Positions 27,014 through 35,644 of a stretch of DNA of 64,000 bases are shown here, in pieces. The stretch covers positions 1-64,000 of the forward strand of contig JAPFDS010000068.1 of NCBI GenBank assembly GCA_026168805.1. Direction: 5' to 3'. Each line of letters begins with the position of its first letter. Position 1 is the first letter of the stretch. The notes under the pieces are model-generated. The model searched no databases and was not told the DNA's origin. It was given only the letters and a program-made list of their open reading frames with translations. The translations under genes and the position numbers were made by a program. Origin of the DNA: Caryophanales bacterium (lineage in GTDB: Bacteria; Bacillota; Bacilli; Bacillales; Amphibacillaceae).

Positions 27014-27929
27014 TCGTTAATTTAATTCTTGGATCTACAAGACGATACGTTAGGTCGATCAAAAACAAGGTAACGACTAAAATCAGACTAAAGAAAATCG
27101 TCGTCCCCATAATGACGGGATAATCTCTGTTAAAAATACTATCGACAAAATATTTTCCAATCCCGGGAATCGCAAAAATCTTTTCAATGACAAATGTGCC
27201 CGTAATAATCGAGGCAAATAATGGACCAATAAATGAAATAACTGGAATCAGCGCATTGCGAATTCCATGCTTAATCACAACCCCCATAGTAGAAACTCCC
27301 TTTGCTTGTGCCGTTTGGATGTAATTCTCATCCAACACCTCAAGCATGCTTGACCGGACAAATCGTGTAATAATTGCCAACGGACCAGTTGCTAAAGCAA
27401 TCGAAGGAAGAATCGTATGTTGCCATGTTCCCCATGCGGCGACTGGAAACAGCCCCCAATCGACCCCTAAAAACTTAATAAGTAACGGTGCCAAAATAAA
27501 ATTTGGAATTGAAATTCCAATAATTGCAATCAACATAGATATGTAATCAAGCAATCGATTGTGATACAAAGCAGCAATCACACCTAACATGATGCCAAGC
27601 GTAAGCGCTATGACAAGAGACTGAATTCCTAAAATCGCAGATGGACCAAACCCGTCAGCGACCAATTCATTTACACCTCTTGTTTTTGATTGAATCGATG
27701 GCCCCAAATCAAACATCACTAAGTCTTTTATATACAAGACATATTGCACAGCTAATGGCTCATCTAAGTTGTACTTTGCGCGCATATTTTCGACCGTTTT
27801 TTCAGGTAACATCTTTCCGTCTGTCGCAAATGGATCCCCAGGAATAAAATGCATAATGACAAACGTAACGGACGCGATAATCCAAAGCGTAATCACCATC
27901 GTAAATAACCGTTTCATAATGTACATCAA
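27000..27929 (-). CDS. oppB: Oligopeptide ABC transporter permease
   Basis: A 309-residue permease: N-terminal helix, FIPGDPFATD, then the coupling loop QTAQAKGVSTMGVVIKHGIR and the C-terminal DLTYRLVDPRIKL typical of OppB. It is first in the operon; GGGGG upstream of the ATG is part of the expression signal following the riboswitch terminator at 27954-27992. Confidence 0.92.
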   Translation of the reverse strand: MMYIMKRLFTMVITLWIIASVTFVIMHFIPGDPFATDGKMLPEKTVENMRAKYNLDEPLAVQYVLYIKDLVMFDLGPSIQSKTRGVNELVADGFGPSAILGIQSLVIALTLGIMLGVIAALYHNRLLDYISMLIAIIGISIPNFILAPLLIKFLGVDWGLFPVAAWGTWQHTILPSIALATGPLAIITRFVRSSMLEVLDENYIQTAQAKGVSTMGVVIKHGIRNALIPVISFIGPLFASIITGTFVIEKIFAIPGIGKYFVDSIFNRDYPVIMGTTIFFSLILVVTLFLIDLTYRLVDPRIKLTSGGK

Positions 27930-27953
27930 ACAACCCCCTCTATATGTTTCTAC

Positions 27954-28112
27954 TAAAAAAACCTCCCAACAGAAGATACGTTGAGAGGTTGTGAAAAACC
28001 TAATACCTATCTTCCAGATCTTTGTCTGTTGGAATTGGCACGGTATTCGCTTATAGAACCCGTTGCCGAGATTTCATAGGGCCACATCCCTCCATCTCTC
28101 TTGATAAGAAAA
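27954..28112 (-). promoter_or_regulatory. SAM-I riboswitch (S-box), proximal copy, with terminator
   Basis: The aptamer (28110 down to 28005, minus strand) has CTTATC/GATAGG as P1, AGAGAGATGGAGGGATG, GGCCCTATGAAATCTCGGCA and GTGCCAATTCC, the S-box core. It is followed by a terminator, AACCTCTCAACG with TTGGGAGGTT and seven T (27992-27954), 25 bases before oppB. High SAM should fold the terminator and stop oppBCDFA transcription. Confidence 0.95.
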
Positions 28113-28133
28113 TAATATGTAATTTTTATAAAC

Positions 28134-28256
28134 ATTAATGAATTTCATAATACCTATTTTATGCTATGCCAATACAACATGTAGTTTCGTTGGACCTTTC
28201 GCAACTACATGCTGTATTGACATAGCTGGTTTTGGTAATTATGAAATTCACTCACA
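28134..28256. mobile_element. MITE-like element related to the IS at 29942-31512
   Basis: About 120 bp without coding capacity. The ends TGAATTTCATAATACC and, inverted, TGAATTTCATAATTACC match the two ends of the IS1182-like element. Inside, GCTATGCCAATACAACATG pairs with CATGCTGTATTGACATAGC to form a long hairpin. It sits between the two riboswitches. Confidence 0.7.
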
Positions 28257-28273
28257 TGATTGAACAAACAAAA

Positions 28274-28432
28274 AGCCCCTTCCTGTTAAACAAGAAGAGG
28301 CATTGAATGAATAGTTATCATCGTACTCTTCTTATCTACCAGGAACATACCTGATGGAATTAGCACAGTATTCAAAGAACCTGTTGCCGAGATTTCGTAG
28401 GGCCATGTCCCTCCACCTCTCTGGATAAGAAA
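28274..28432 (-). promoter_or_regulatory. SAM-I riboswitch (S-box), distal copy, with terminator
   Basis: The aptamer (28431 to 28330, minus strand) has a perfect P1 CTTATC/GATAAG, AGAGAGGTGGAGGGACATG, GGCCCTACGAAATCTCGGCA and GTGCTAATTCC. Its own terminator follows (GCCTCTTCTTG / CAGGAAGGGGC with T run, 28301-28274). With the proximal copy it makes a tandem, each with its own terminator. Confidence 0.95.
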
Positions 28433-28460
28433 TCATATGAAGTTTAGATTTGTAGACATA

Positions 28461-28489
28461 ACCCTACTTGATAATTATCCTTTTGTCAA
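28461..28489 (-). promoter_or_regulatory. Promoter before the tandem riboswitches
   Basis: TTGACA, 17 bases, TAGGGT on the minus strand just upstream of the distal aptamer. The -35 is perfect and the -10 weak. Confidence 0.55.
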
Positions 28490-28514
28490 CAGAATCTATT
28501 TTTCTTTTATTTCC

Positions 28515-28640
28515 CCTCATGCTCCAACAGCTTCAACGATCTTTCGTTGAAACGTATCTGTCCTTAACTTCCGTATCGTTTGCCTTCCCCAGCTTTTCAC
28601 CGCTGATTCAGAAACATTCTCGAGTTCCATAATCGAAGTG
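28515..28640 (-). pseudogene. Sigma-70-like gene remnant (region 4 end)
   Basis: The minus strand encodes an ELENVSESAVKSW-like stretch followed by RKLRTDTFQRKIVEAV, the C-terminus of the sigma gene at 36429-36983, with sequence upstream of it replaced. Only the last 40 codons remain. Confidence 0.8.
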
Positions 28641-28689
28641 AAATATCCGCGGAAAGAGAAAAATGATAATCTCAACAACAAAACACTCT

Positions 28690-28836
28690 ATAGACAATTA
28701 TCGTTAGTGGAGTGCTGTAATCTATATACGTTCACCGTCTTGGAATTCTTCTGAGGAATGTCCATCTGTATGCTTTTTTTTTTAGTTGACCTCTTAAATA
28801 CTGGAGACACTTTTATTTCGTAGCCCATATCATTCA
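28690..28836 (-). pseudogene. Frameshifted and truncated RelE/ParE-like toxin remnant
   Basis: The frame starts ATGAATGATATGGG overlapping the antitoxin stop (ATGA) and reads MGYEIKVSPVFKRSTKK, the typical N-terminus of a RelE/ParE-type toxin. In a run of ten A the frame is lost: the other frame continues SSEEFQDGERI. The C-terminal half and catalytic residues are absent. A decayed toxin is the best reading; homology rests on about 20 residues. Confidence 0.5.
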
Positions 28837-29174
28837 TCACCATCATCATCAAAAAGGCTATCAAGATCGAATGGCTTAGCGTTTTTTCTAGCATCTTCAA
28901 CGAAAGCATCGATCGCAGGTTTGATTTTTTTCTTTCTTTTGTTGACTTCCTTCATAATGTCACTTCCTTCGAATCCTTCATTGATGACATCCTGATAGAT
29001 AAACTCTGTAAAATAATTGTCATCAGGATCCTCTTTAGGAGCAGGTCTAATCACTAATCGGTTTTCATGTAGTTCCACAATTGCCTCATCCCCCATACCA
29101 AGTGCATCATAGTATTCTTTTGGTATACTGAACTGTCTACTACTTGATATCTTCACTCTCTTTCTTTCTGTCAT
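28830..29174 (-). CDS. AbrB/MazE-like antitoxin-type DNA-binding protein
   Basis: A 114-residue protein. The N-terminal 50 residues, VKISSSRQFSIPKEYYDALG followed by EAIVELHENRLVIRP, form the swapped-hairpin AbrB/MazE/SpoVT fold. The acidic C-terminal tail (DSLFDDDGDE) would bind the toxin. Its stop overlaps the start of the toxin remnant, the order and coupling of a type II toxin-antitoxin operon. With the partner broken it is an orphan antitoxin, possibly kept as an autoregulator. Confidence 0.75.
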   Translation of the reverse strand: MTERKRVKISSSRQFSIPKEYYDALGMGDEAIVELHENRLVIRPAPKEDPDDNYFTEFIYQDVINEGFEGSDIMKEVNKRKKKIKPAIDAFVEDARKNAKPFDLDSLFDDDGDE

Positions 29175-29279
29175 AGGATTTCCATCCTCCTATCTGCCAT
29201 AATATACATAGTATTCCTTTCACTGTGAAATCCGTGATGTCTCTCTTCATGTGATTTTTTTTAATCATCTATCTCAACT

Positions 29280-29852
29280 TCACTTCGTTTCATCATCTTC
29301 TAGCCGTTCTTCTACAAATGTGGCTAATTCATTGAAAAAATCAGCAAATCCATCTGGTGTAATTCTTGCTAATCCACTACCGGATCCTTTGGAACTTTGT
29401 ACTGTTCCATCTGTATATTGAATCCAAACATTCCAACCAACTCCATCTTGATAGGACGCGGGATCTTCTGTTGTATAATCTTCTTTCCAGTCTTGAACAT
29501 TGTATTTTTCTAAGATGTCAATTACTTGATCCATATCATCGATTTTCTTCATTCCTTTTGCTGCACGTATACCTAAAGATGAAGAACTAGGATTGATGTA
29601 TATTCCATCGTTTTCCACATCAATGGCAATTGTTTCGTCTTGCGAATGTTCATTTTTTACAACGGCGATTTTAATCACTTCAGATAAATCATGATTATCT
29701 GTTGCTTCAGGAGCTTCTTTTAAATAATAAATATCGTACAATTCCTCTTCAGTCATTTCTGTTACTTCCTCTTTTATTTCATTGGTATCTTTGCAACCTA
29801 CTAAAAATAAACAGAGGCTTATACATATCATTACAGATTTAATACTTTTCAT
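29280..29852 (-). CDS. Small secreted lipoprotein, multicopy family
   Basis: A 190-residue member with lipobox FLVGC. It shares YYLKEAPEATDNHDLSEVIK, NVQDWKEDYTTEDPASYQDG and a DGTVQSSKGSGSG stretch with its paralogues, and is intermediate between the 4335 copy and the 5887/19424 pair. The ATG overlaps the stop of an upstream gene fragment, so it was once translationally coupled to a preceding gene that the IS has destroyed. Confidence 0.85.
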   Translation of the reverse strand: MKSIKSVMICISLCLFLVGCKDTNEIKEEVTEMTEEELYDIYYLKEAPEATDNHDLSEVIKIAVVKNEHSQDETIAIDVENDGIYINPSSSSLGIRAAKGMKKIDDMDQVIDILEKYNVQDWKEDYTTEDPASYQDGVGWNVWIQYTDGTVQSSKGSGSGLARITPDGFADFFNELATFVEERLEDDETK

Positions 29853-29943
29853 TGGAGGTCCCCCTCACCATCTGGATTCATAATCCGAGCGTAATATTCG
29901 GCAAATCCTTCTTTATTTGGTTGGATGTCTCGCTTTTTAATAT
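29851..29943 (-). pseudogene. 3' end of a gene cut by the IS1182-like element
   Basis: The minus-strand frame directly inside the IS border reads IKKRDIQPNKEGFAEYYARI and ends CAATGA, overlapping the ATG of the lipoprotein gene. Its FAEYYARI may correspond to FADFFNEL of the lipoprotein family, so it could be the end of another paralogue. Beyond the IS at 31513 the sequence instead resembles the region upstream of lipoprotein genes, so a deletion accompanied the insertion. Confidence 0.5.
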
Positions 29944-31512
29944 GTGAATCAATTTCATAATTGCTCTTTTTAAAAATGCAAAGACTTCCCCAATTTCCTA
30001 AATTGCATTTTTAAAAACAGAAATCATGCAGCTTGTTGGTCGTTTCTCAATACATTGATGCGATCTGCTGCTAGCTTAGAAGCATTATAAACCAATGTGA
30101 TTAAATCAAAGTGAACCTTTGCGCGTTTTCCAGTACGGTACCTTACGTTATTCAGTTGAAAGTATTCTTTCAAATAGCCATTCACACGCTCAACAGCCGT
30201 GCGCCTTTTGAATAGATTATTCCAAGCTTTTGAACCGCGAGCTGGAGCTGTGTATTTACGAAGATCTTTTGTGATCTTCATTTTAAATACCTTTTGACAG
30301 ATGCCTTCTTGGGCTAAGGGGCAGTCGCTACATTCTTTCGGATGTGTATACTTCAGTGTTTCGTATTTCGAATCATAGCTATCATAACGATAAGAATGTT
30401 CTCTGAAACAGGTTGGAGCGAAATGCTTATCGAACCCTATGGGTTCGGGTTCGTTTCGTCGATTGTAAGCAATAATAGACTGTTGCCCCATTCGATGAAC
30501 TTGTTCATAAATTGGTTCATAATCATAACCTGCATCCATGGTTTGATAGCGTATTGATTTTAATGAAAGATCCTCATGAAGGCCTTTTAGTAATGGAATC
30601 GCAGCTTTTCCGTCGTTTAGACTTCCAGACGAAAAGAGTGATTGCAAAATATACTGACTGGATGCGCCTACGGCTAAATGTCCTTTAAAGCCATACCAAT
30701 AGACGTTTTTCCCTTTACTGTTTTTCTTGATACCCCATTTGGGATCTTGAGGAACTCCGTTACGGAGTTCGGGCAGAGAAGCATCTAATTGAGCTTCTAT
30801 TTTCTTTTCATAAAGTGGAAGATTGGCTTCCTTTTCAGCTTGATCTTTAAACCATTGTTCACGCTCTGCTTTCGGCTTTCGGCCACGTTTCTTAGGTTCT
30901 GGTTTAACTTTTTCTTCCTTTTTGGTTGGAGCTTGATCACGTGCCTCAAAATGTGTGGCATCAATAGCTATCGTGTCGTCAATAATAAATCCTTCGTCAA
31001 TTGCATGGCGTACAACTGTTTCTTGTACTTTTTCTAACACATTAGATTCACTTAATTTATCTAACAATCTAGAGTAGGCTGCCTCAGATGGTGTCTTATC
31101 TGAAACAAGAAATCCACAATTTAATTTGAATACAAAATCATCATTTAAACGTTTAACAAGATCTTTGATCGTTGGAATACGTTCAACATAGCGTATGAAA
31201 ACACTAATAATCATCGCTGCATAATTGAGTTCTACTGGTGCACCAAGATGAGACTTTTTGTTCACCTCGTGGTAGATCTTATCCAGATCTATCGCGGAAA
31301 TAATCTCTTCATAACGTTGGGTAGGTTCCATCTCATATAGTTCTTGGATGCCAAATAAAGTCTCTTGTCGTATAATGGTCATAGGGAGCGTCTCTCCAAT
31401 CCTTGTGGTTTTTATAGCTAATTACCATTATACAGGATTTGGGGAGGTGCTTCCTTTTTTATGTTTTATAACCCTTGCCCTGTAAGGCCTGGGGATTATG
31501 AAATTCATTCAT
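29942..31512 (-). mobile_element. IS1182-like insertion sequence
   Basis: About 1.57 kb with one transposase gene and imperfect inverted ends, ATGTGAATCAATTTCATAAT on the left and, inverted, ATGAATGAATTTCATAAT on the right. A 15-bp inverted repeat at 29967-30017 (TTTTTAAAAATGCAA) behind the transposase gene probably terminates transcription. I see no certain target-site duplication. Confidence 0.8.
30024..31382 (-). CDS. IS1182-like DDE transposase
   Basis: A 452-residue transposase with the DUF772 N-terminal region (LGAPVELNYAAMIISVFIRY). The acidic triad is visible: IAIDATHFEARD, QTMDAGYDYEPIYE and RRTAVERVNGYLKEYF. A lysine-rich linker sits around residue 160. A cysteine pattern, CSDCPLAQEGICQ, near 370 fits the zinc-binding insertion of this group. 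The frame is intact, so the element may be active; family placement is from memory of the domain layout. Confidence 0.85.
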   Translation of the reverse strand: MTIIRQETLFGIQELYEMEPTQRYEEIISAIDLDKIYHEVNKKSHLGAPVELNYAAMIISVFIRYVERIPTIKDLVKRLNDDFVFKLNCGFLVSDKTPSEAAYSRLLDKLSESNVLEKVQETVVRHAIDEGFIIDDTIAIDATHFEARDQAPTKKEEKVKPEPKKRGRKPKAEREQWFKDQAEKEANLPLYEKKIEAQLDASLPELRNGVPQDPKWGIKKNSKGKNVYWYGFKGHLAVGASSQYILQSLFSSGSLNDGKAAIPLLKGLHEDLSLKSIRYQTMDAGYDYEPIYEQVHRMGQQSIIAYNRRNEPEPIGFDKHFAPTCFREHSYRYDSYDSKYETLKYTHPKECSDCPLAQEGICQKVFKMKITKDLRKYTAPARGSKAWNNLFKRRTAVERVNGYLKEYFQLNNVRYRTGKRAKVHFDLITLVYNASKLAADRINVLRNDQQAA

Positions 31513-31568
31513 GTATCTTAGTTTACCGTTAATCTCCCGTCCCTACAAGAATGCCAGGGACGCCCCCC

Positions 31569-32978
31569 CTACCAAACCATCACCTGCACATACACTTGCA
31601 CAATCACGTATAACACTAGGGCGTATTTCCAGTTAAATATAATCCCGTTTTTTATTCCGCTTAAGCCGTTTACACTACTTAGTGTGATGACAGGCATAAT
31701 GAGAGGGGATAATAGAATTGAAATCGCACTTCCTGACGTGACTGTGAGTACAATAATTTCTGGCGGATAGGGTAACTGTAAACTTCCTAATATTCCCCCA
31801 ACAAGTGCCATCGTTGTTAGCGGTCCAAGTCCAAAAAAACCAAGAATAATTACAATAAACGGAAGTAAATACAATATATTTAAAAAAGGAAATGTCACCT
31901 GCAAACTATAAATCCCGTCAACTACTACACGGGCAAAGTTCGTTTGGTTCAGTGCATAAATCATAATTCCTGCCCCAAGCATGACACACAATTGGTAGGA
32001 ACCAACTGTGATCCCCTGTTTTACGTGTTTTTTTCCATGACGAATTAAAGTAGAGAATCTTCGCTTATATACAAAATAAAGAATAATAAATATTAGTATT
32101 GCTAGAGGAATTAAAATTAATAACTCAATCGAAACAAATGCTTGGATCGCAAAAATCGAACCAAATAAAACGAGGAAAAGCACGATAAATTCAATCAAAT
32201 GTTGTTTCAAAGAAGGAGAGTGTTGTTTACTCGTATGAAGGACTTCCGATAATTCTTCTTGTAACCCAGCAGTGATATCCACCCCGTACTTCTTTTCCTC
32301 AAAGTAGGAAAACACAAGCGCTACAATCGTACCAACAACAGCCATTCCAAAGCCTTGGATGATCGAAATATAAAGAGAAGCATTCATTATTTCCACGACA
32401 AAAACAAAACTCGGGATACTAATCACCCAAAGGGTCGAAAGAGCAAATCCTCGAAGAAGTGGTGTCCCTTTAAAATGATCCCAAGCCTCGCCATGCTTAT
32501 TTTTTAAAATATCATCTTCAAAATGATGCACCATTTGAATCGACCCAAATAACAAAAAATGAGCGATCACTTGTGTTAACGAAATCGCACCTAAATAAAA
32601 TTTCCGACTCGTATTCAGCAATTTATTGCCAAATCCTACAATCGACTCCATGTATGGTTCTTCCCCGAGCACCCAAGCAATCAGCGGCACAACGATTAAT
32701 AACCCGACCATATTCCGCATTTGAAGGAAACCAAAATAAAGCCCTTGAATGATCGGCGTACCCGATGTCAATAAAACGACGAGTCCAACTGCTAGTAAAG
32801 CTAAGGGCACTTTTAATTTGCTCGGCGATACATAAACTACACTAAATAAAAAGATGCCTACACCTGCCAGCGATAAAATCACTATTAACAAAGGCTGTTC
32901 ATAAAAATACGTAATAAAATGCAACACGCCATAAATGATTATTGATGCACTTAATCCCCATTTTGTAACATTCTTCAT
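31569..32978 (-). CDS. Polytopic membrane protein, ion-transporter-like
   Basis: A 469-residue hydrophobic protein with about 11-12 helices and one charged loop in the middle (about 235-260, EVLHTSKQHSPSLKQHLIEF). It has two halves with polar stretches, GFGNKLLNTSRK early and TVTSGSAISILLSPLIMPVI late, a pattern of ion-transporter superfamily permeases. I cannot name family or substrate. Start is ATG with AAAGGGG upstream; its end lies beside a lone partial copy of the 51-bp repeat (about 31528-31566). Confidence 0.65.
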   Translation of the reverse strand: MKNVTKWGLSASIIIYGVLHFITYFYEQPLLIVILSLAGVGIFLFSVVYVSPSKLKVPLALLAVGLVVLLTSGTPIIQGLYFGFLQMRNMVGLLIVVPLIAWVLGEEPYMESIVGFGNKLLNTSRKFYLGAISLTQVIAHFLLFGSIQMVHHFEDDILKNKHGEAWDHFKGTPLLRGFALSTLWVISIPSFVFVVEIMNASLYISIIQGFGMAVVGTIVALVFSYFEEKKYGVDITAGLQEELSEVLHTSKQHSPSLKQHLIEFIVLFLVLFGSIFAIQAFVSIELLILIPLAILIFIILYFVYKRRFSTLIRHGKKHVKQGITVGSYQLCVMLGAGIMIYALNQTNFARVVVDGIYSLQVTFPFLNILYLLPFIVIILGFFGLGPLTTMALVGGILGSLQLPYPPEIIVLTVTSGSAISILLSPLIMPVITLSSVNGLSGIKNGIIFNWKYALVLYVIVQVYVQVMVW

Positions 32979-33076
32979 GTTGATACCCCTTTGTTGTGTC
33001 TACCTTCATGCGTATCATATATCAATACTGTCATATCCCGTGGAGAAAAACTAGTCTAACTCACTACCTTTTTTCT

Positions 33077-33706
33077 TCATACAATCGGTCTTCTAAATGG
33101 AAGCAAGATTTTAATTCCCCTTCTGTTCCCTGGAATACATCTGGAGTCCAACAATAAATGAGATAAATACCCGAGAAATCCAGCAAGAAACAACGGCTCC
33201 ATCCCAAAATCGATGGACGCTTGATAAGTAATATATGAAAAACAAACAAGTCCAATGAGCGAATGCGTATACGAACGATGAGGTAGTAAACTCGCTACAC
33301 CAACATACAGAGCAAACAATACGATAGAATAATATCCATAATGGTACCCGATGATCCCAATAACCATTGCCATAATAAACAACTGAAACTTGATGGTTAT
33401 TCGTTTTAAAAGCAATAACGTCAGCAATACACCTATTCCTCCAATGAGCATTTCCGAGCTCACTTCAGTAGACAGATAGGAAACAAAAAAGATACTCAAT
33501 AACAACATAAATGCGATGCGATTCACCACTCGAAAAGGCTTCGTTAACCTATGTGTTAAACTTCCTGCCGTATCGAGATCAGGCGCTAGGGATGCTATTG
33601 TTGCGACTGAAGTAATGACAACAGCTTCCGCCCCGGTACTTTGCGAAAAGTATGAAACGCCGATCCCCGTTGCAAGTCCCACAGCAAGATGTGCTTTACC
33701 ATTCAT
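33077..33706 (-). CDS. Membrane-bound metal-dependent hydrolase (YdjM family)
   Basis: A 209-residue protein of the YdjM/LexA-regulated membrane hydrolase family (PF04307). GKAHLAVGLATG carries the first histidine, APDLDTAGSLTHR the DxD/H site and LLPHRSYTHSLIG the later histidines; four or five helices follow. I place the start at ATG 33706 (MNGKAH), as in family members. The frame continues upstream into the 3' end of the group II intron, but those residues have no counterpart in the family. Substrate unknown. Confidence 0.8.
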   Translation of the reverse strand: MNGKAHLAVGLATGIGVSYFSQSTGAEAVVITSVATIASLAPDLDTAGSLTHRLTKPFRVVNRIAFMLLLSIFFVSYLSTEVSSEMLIGGIGVLLTLLLLKRITIKFQLFIMAMVIGIIGYHYGYYSIVLFALYVGVASLLPHRSYTHSLIGLVCFSYITYQASIDFGMEPLFLAGFLGYLSHLLLDSRCIPGNRRGIKILLPFRRPIV

Positions 33707-33745
33707 TCGACCACCAGCCCCTTTCGTTCCTTTAGGAATATCGAG

Positions 33746-35601
33746 TAGGTGACTAACCATTAATTGGTTAGTCGACCTCTCACACCACCGTACGTACGGA
33801 TCCGTATACGGCGGTTTAATTTCACTTTATACATGTACTTTTTCAAAATGTTCAACACAAGATAATAATCCAAATTTGAATAGCTTCATGTTAGTAATTG
33901 TTGTTGTAAGAATCCATGAATATGCGATTCTTACTGCACTTTTACTAGTGTGGCTATTCTTATATGCATTGTATTTGTTCATGCCGAGTTTAATTAAATT
34001 CTTTCGGCGATTTTTGGCTGTTTTCCATTTTATCCATATACACATTCTTAGGCGCATCCTTGTATGTGAATCAATCTTGTTCAATATGGTCTTCATGTAA
34101 CCTACTTTAAAATAATTAACCCATCCACGAATAAGCTGGTTTATTCTATTTATCTGATATTTCGTATCAACACTCCAGTTCTTGCGTGTCAGATGTTTTA
34201 GTTTATGTTTAAAATTGTTTACTGAGCTCAAGTGGGGCTTTGCCTTATATAGACGGCTTTGATAATCTTTAAAGAATCCAAAACCCAAGAATTTCATATT
34301 GGGATTATTAGGTTTTGTTACCTTAGATTTTGTCATATTTACTATTAAACCAAGCTTCTCTTCGAGATAGTTTGTTATTGACCTCATTACTCGTCTAGCT
34401 GCCATTTCACTTTTAACCATAATGATGCAATCATCGGCGTATCTCACAAATCGCAGTCCACGACTTTCTAATTCCTTATCTAGTTCATCTAACATGATAT
34501 TACTGAGTAGTGGTGAAAGATTTCCTCCTTGTGGAGTTCCAATCACGGTTTCTTTATAGTCGTCATTGATTTGCACGCCACTCACTAGGTACTTTCTAAT
34601 AAGCGATATTACATCTCCATCATCTACTGACCTTGATATTAGATTCATTAATCTGTCATGATTCACGGTGTCAAAGAAGCGTTCCAAATCAATATCAATA
34701 ATCCATTCGTAACCATCATTCATATATTCCAACGCTTGTATTATTGCCATTTCTGCATAGCGTCTTGGCCTAAAACCATAGCTGTTATCGCTGAATTGGT
34801 TATCAAATATGGGAGTGAGAACTTGTGATATCGCCTGTTGGATTAATCGGTCGACGACCGTAGGTATTCCTAGAAGACGTGTACCCCCATCAGGTTTTGG
34901 AATCTCTACTCTTAGAACCGGTTGGGGTTTATATCTTCGTTCTCGAATTTCTTGGATGATTTTATCTCTGTTTGTCGCTAAATAACCTTTTAATTCTTCT
35001 ACAGTCATTTTATCGACTCCAGCTGCTCCTTTATTCTTGAATACTTGTTTATATGCATCATTAAGATTATTTCTATCAAGAATTTTATCCAGTATTGTAG
35101 GTTTATACATGTATGTTATGTCCTTTCCTTCTCGTGAAGTTGGTATCCACTTTAACGCTCTTTGCCAGTGGTCCTTTTCCATCTTCCAATAGAGATTTCT
35201 ATAACGGTAAAATTATTCAGTCCTTCGCTCTGTCTAGCTTTCGCTAGATTTCTTCACTACTACGACTTCTGCTGACTTCTCGTTTTCCAGATATACATCA
35301 CTATATACTTTTGGTACAGATAAACGAGACCTCCCCAGTTAAGGTGCGAACTCTTTCCCTCCATCTATCTGCCATATATACATCACATGTTATGTGTAGC
35401 TATTGGACTTCGGCCTCTTTTGCACCCTTATCCACATGTTCTGCCTCTTATATGATTTCTGTTTGTCAGACCGGAGGTTTGCTTTCAGCTTCCTTCAGAT
35501 TCCATATCGCTATGGACACCCTTGCCTTCTGCTATGTGCTTACCGCTACAAGGTCGCACTCGGGACTTTCACCCGTTAGAGTTCGCCCATGCTGGGCGAA
35601 C
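33746..35601 (-). mobile_element. Group II intron, class C, with encoded maturase
   Basis: About 1.86 kb on the minus strand. The 5' end is GTTCGCCCAGCATGGGCGAA followed by CGGGTGAAAGTCCCGAGTGC; the 3' part has domain V, AACCGCCGTATACGG with CCGTACGTACGGTGGTG, and a domain VI hairpin GACTAACC/GGTTAGTC. It sits immediately behind a terminator hairpin, the typical target of class C introns. The ends are estimates from the structure. Confidence 0.85.
33827..35182 (-). CDS. ltrA: Group II intron reverse transcriptase/maturase
   Basis: A 451-residue protein. RT blocks: GAAGVDKMTVEEL, YKPQPVLRVEIPKPDGG, NSYGFRPRRYAEMAI, DIDLERFFDTVNHDRL, GTPQGGNLSPLLSN, and the catalytic RFVRYADDCIIMV around residue 250. 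The maturase X domain follows (INQLIRGWVNYFKVGYM). No HNH endonuclease domain is present, as in class C introns, which use terminator hairpins or single-stranded DNA as targets. The frame is complete, so the intron could be mobile. Confidence 0.92.
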   Translation of the reverse strand: MEKDHWQRALKWIPTSREGKDITYMYKPTILDKILDRNNLNDAYKQVFKNKGAAGVDKMTVEELKGYLATNRDKIIQEIRERRYKPQPVLRVEIPKPDGGTRLLGIPTVVDRLIQQAISQVLTPIFDNQFSDNSYGFRPRRYAEMAIIQALEYMNDGYEWIIDIDLERFFDTVNHDRLMNLISRSVDDGDVISLIRKYLVSGVQINDDYKETVIGTPQGGNLSPLLSNIMLDELDKELESRGLRFVRYADDCIIMVKSEMAARRVMRSITNYLEEKLGLIVNMTKSKVTKPNNPNMKFLGFGFFKDYQSRLYKAKPHLSSVNNFKHKLKHLTRKNWSVDTKYQINRINQLIRGWVNYFKVGYMKTILNKIDSHTRMRLRMCIWIKWKTAKNRRKNLIKLGMNKYNAYKNSHTSKSAVRIAYSWILTTTITNMKLFKFGLLSCVEHFEKVHV

Positions 35602-35603
35602 AA

Positions 35604-35631
35604 AATAAGCCATCTCTATAAGACGGCTTTA
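35604..35631 (-). terminator. Terminator used as intron target
   Basis: AAAGCCGTCT, loop TATAG, AGATGGCTTATTTT on the minus strand: the terminator of the membrane protein gene at 35645. The intron begins right after its T-rich tail. Confidence 0.85.
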
Positions 35632-35644
35632 ACTCTACAATCTA

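Noticed and set aside
28688-28909. Minus-strand frame of 73 codons overlapping the antitoxin
   Set aside because: Only the part after ATGAATGATATGGG looks like a protein (toxin remnant); the upstream part is the antitoxin gene in another frame.
33707-33760. N-terminal extension of the YdjM-like protein
   Set aside because: These codons lie partly in the group II intron's domain VI; family members begin at MNGKAH.
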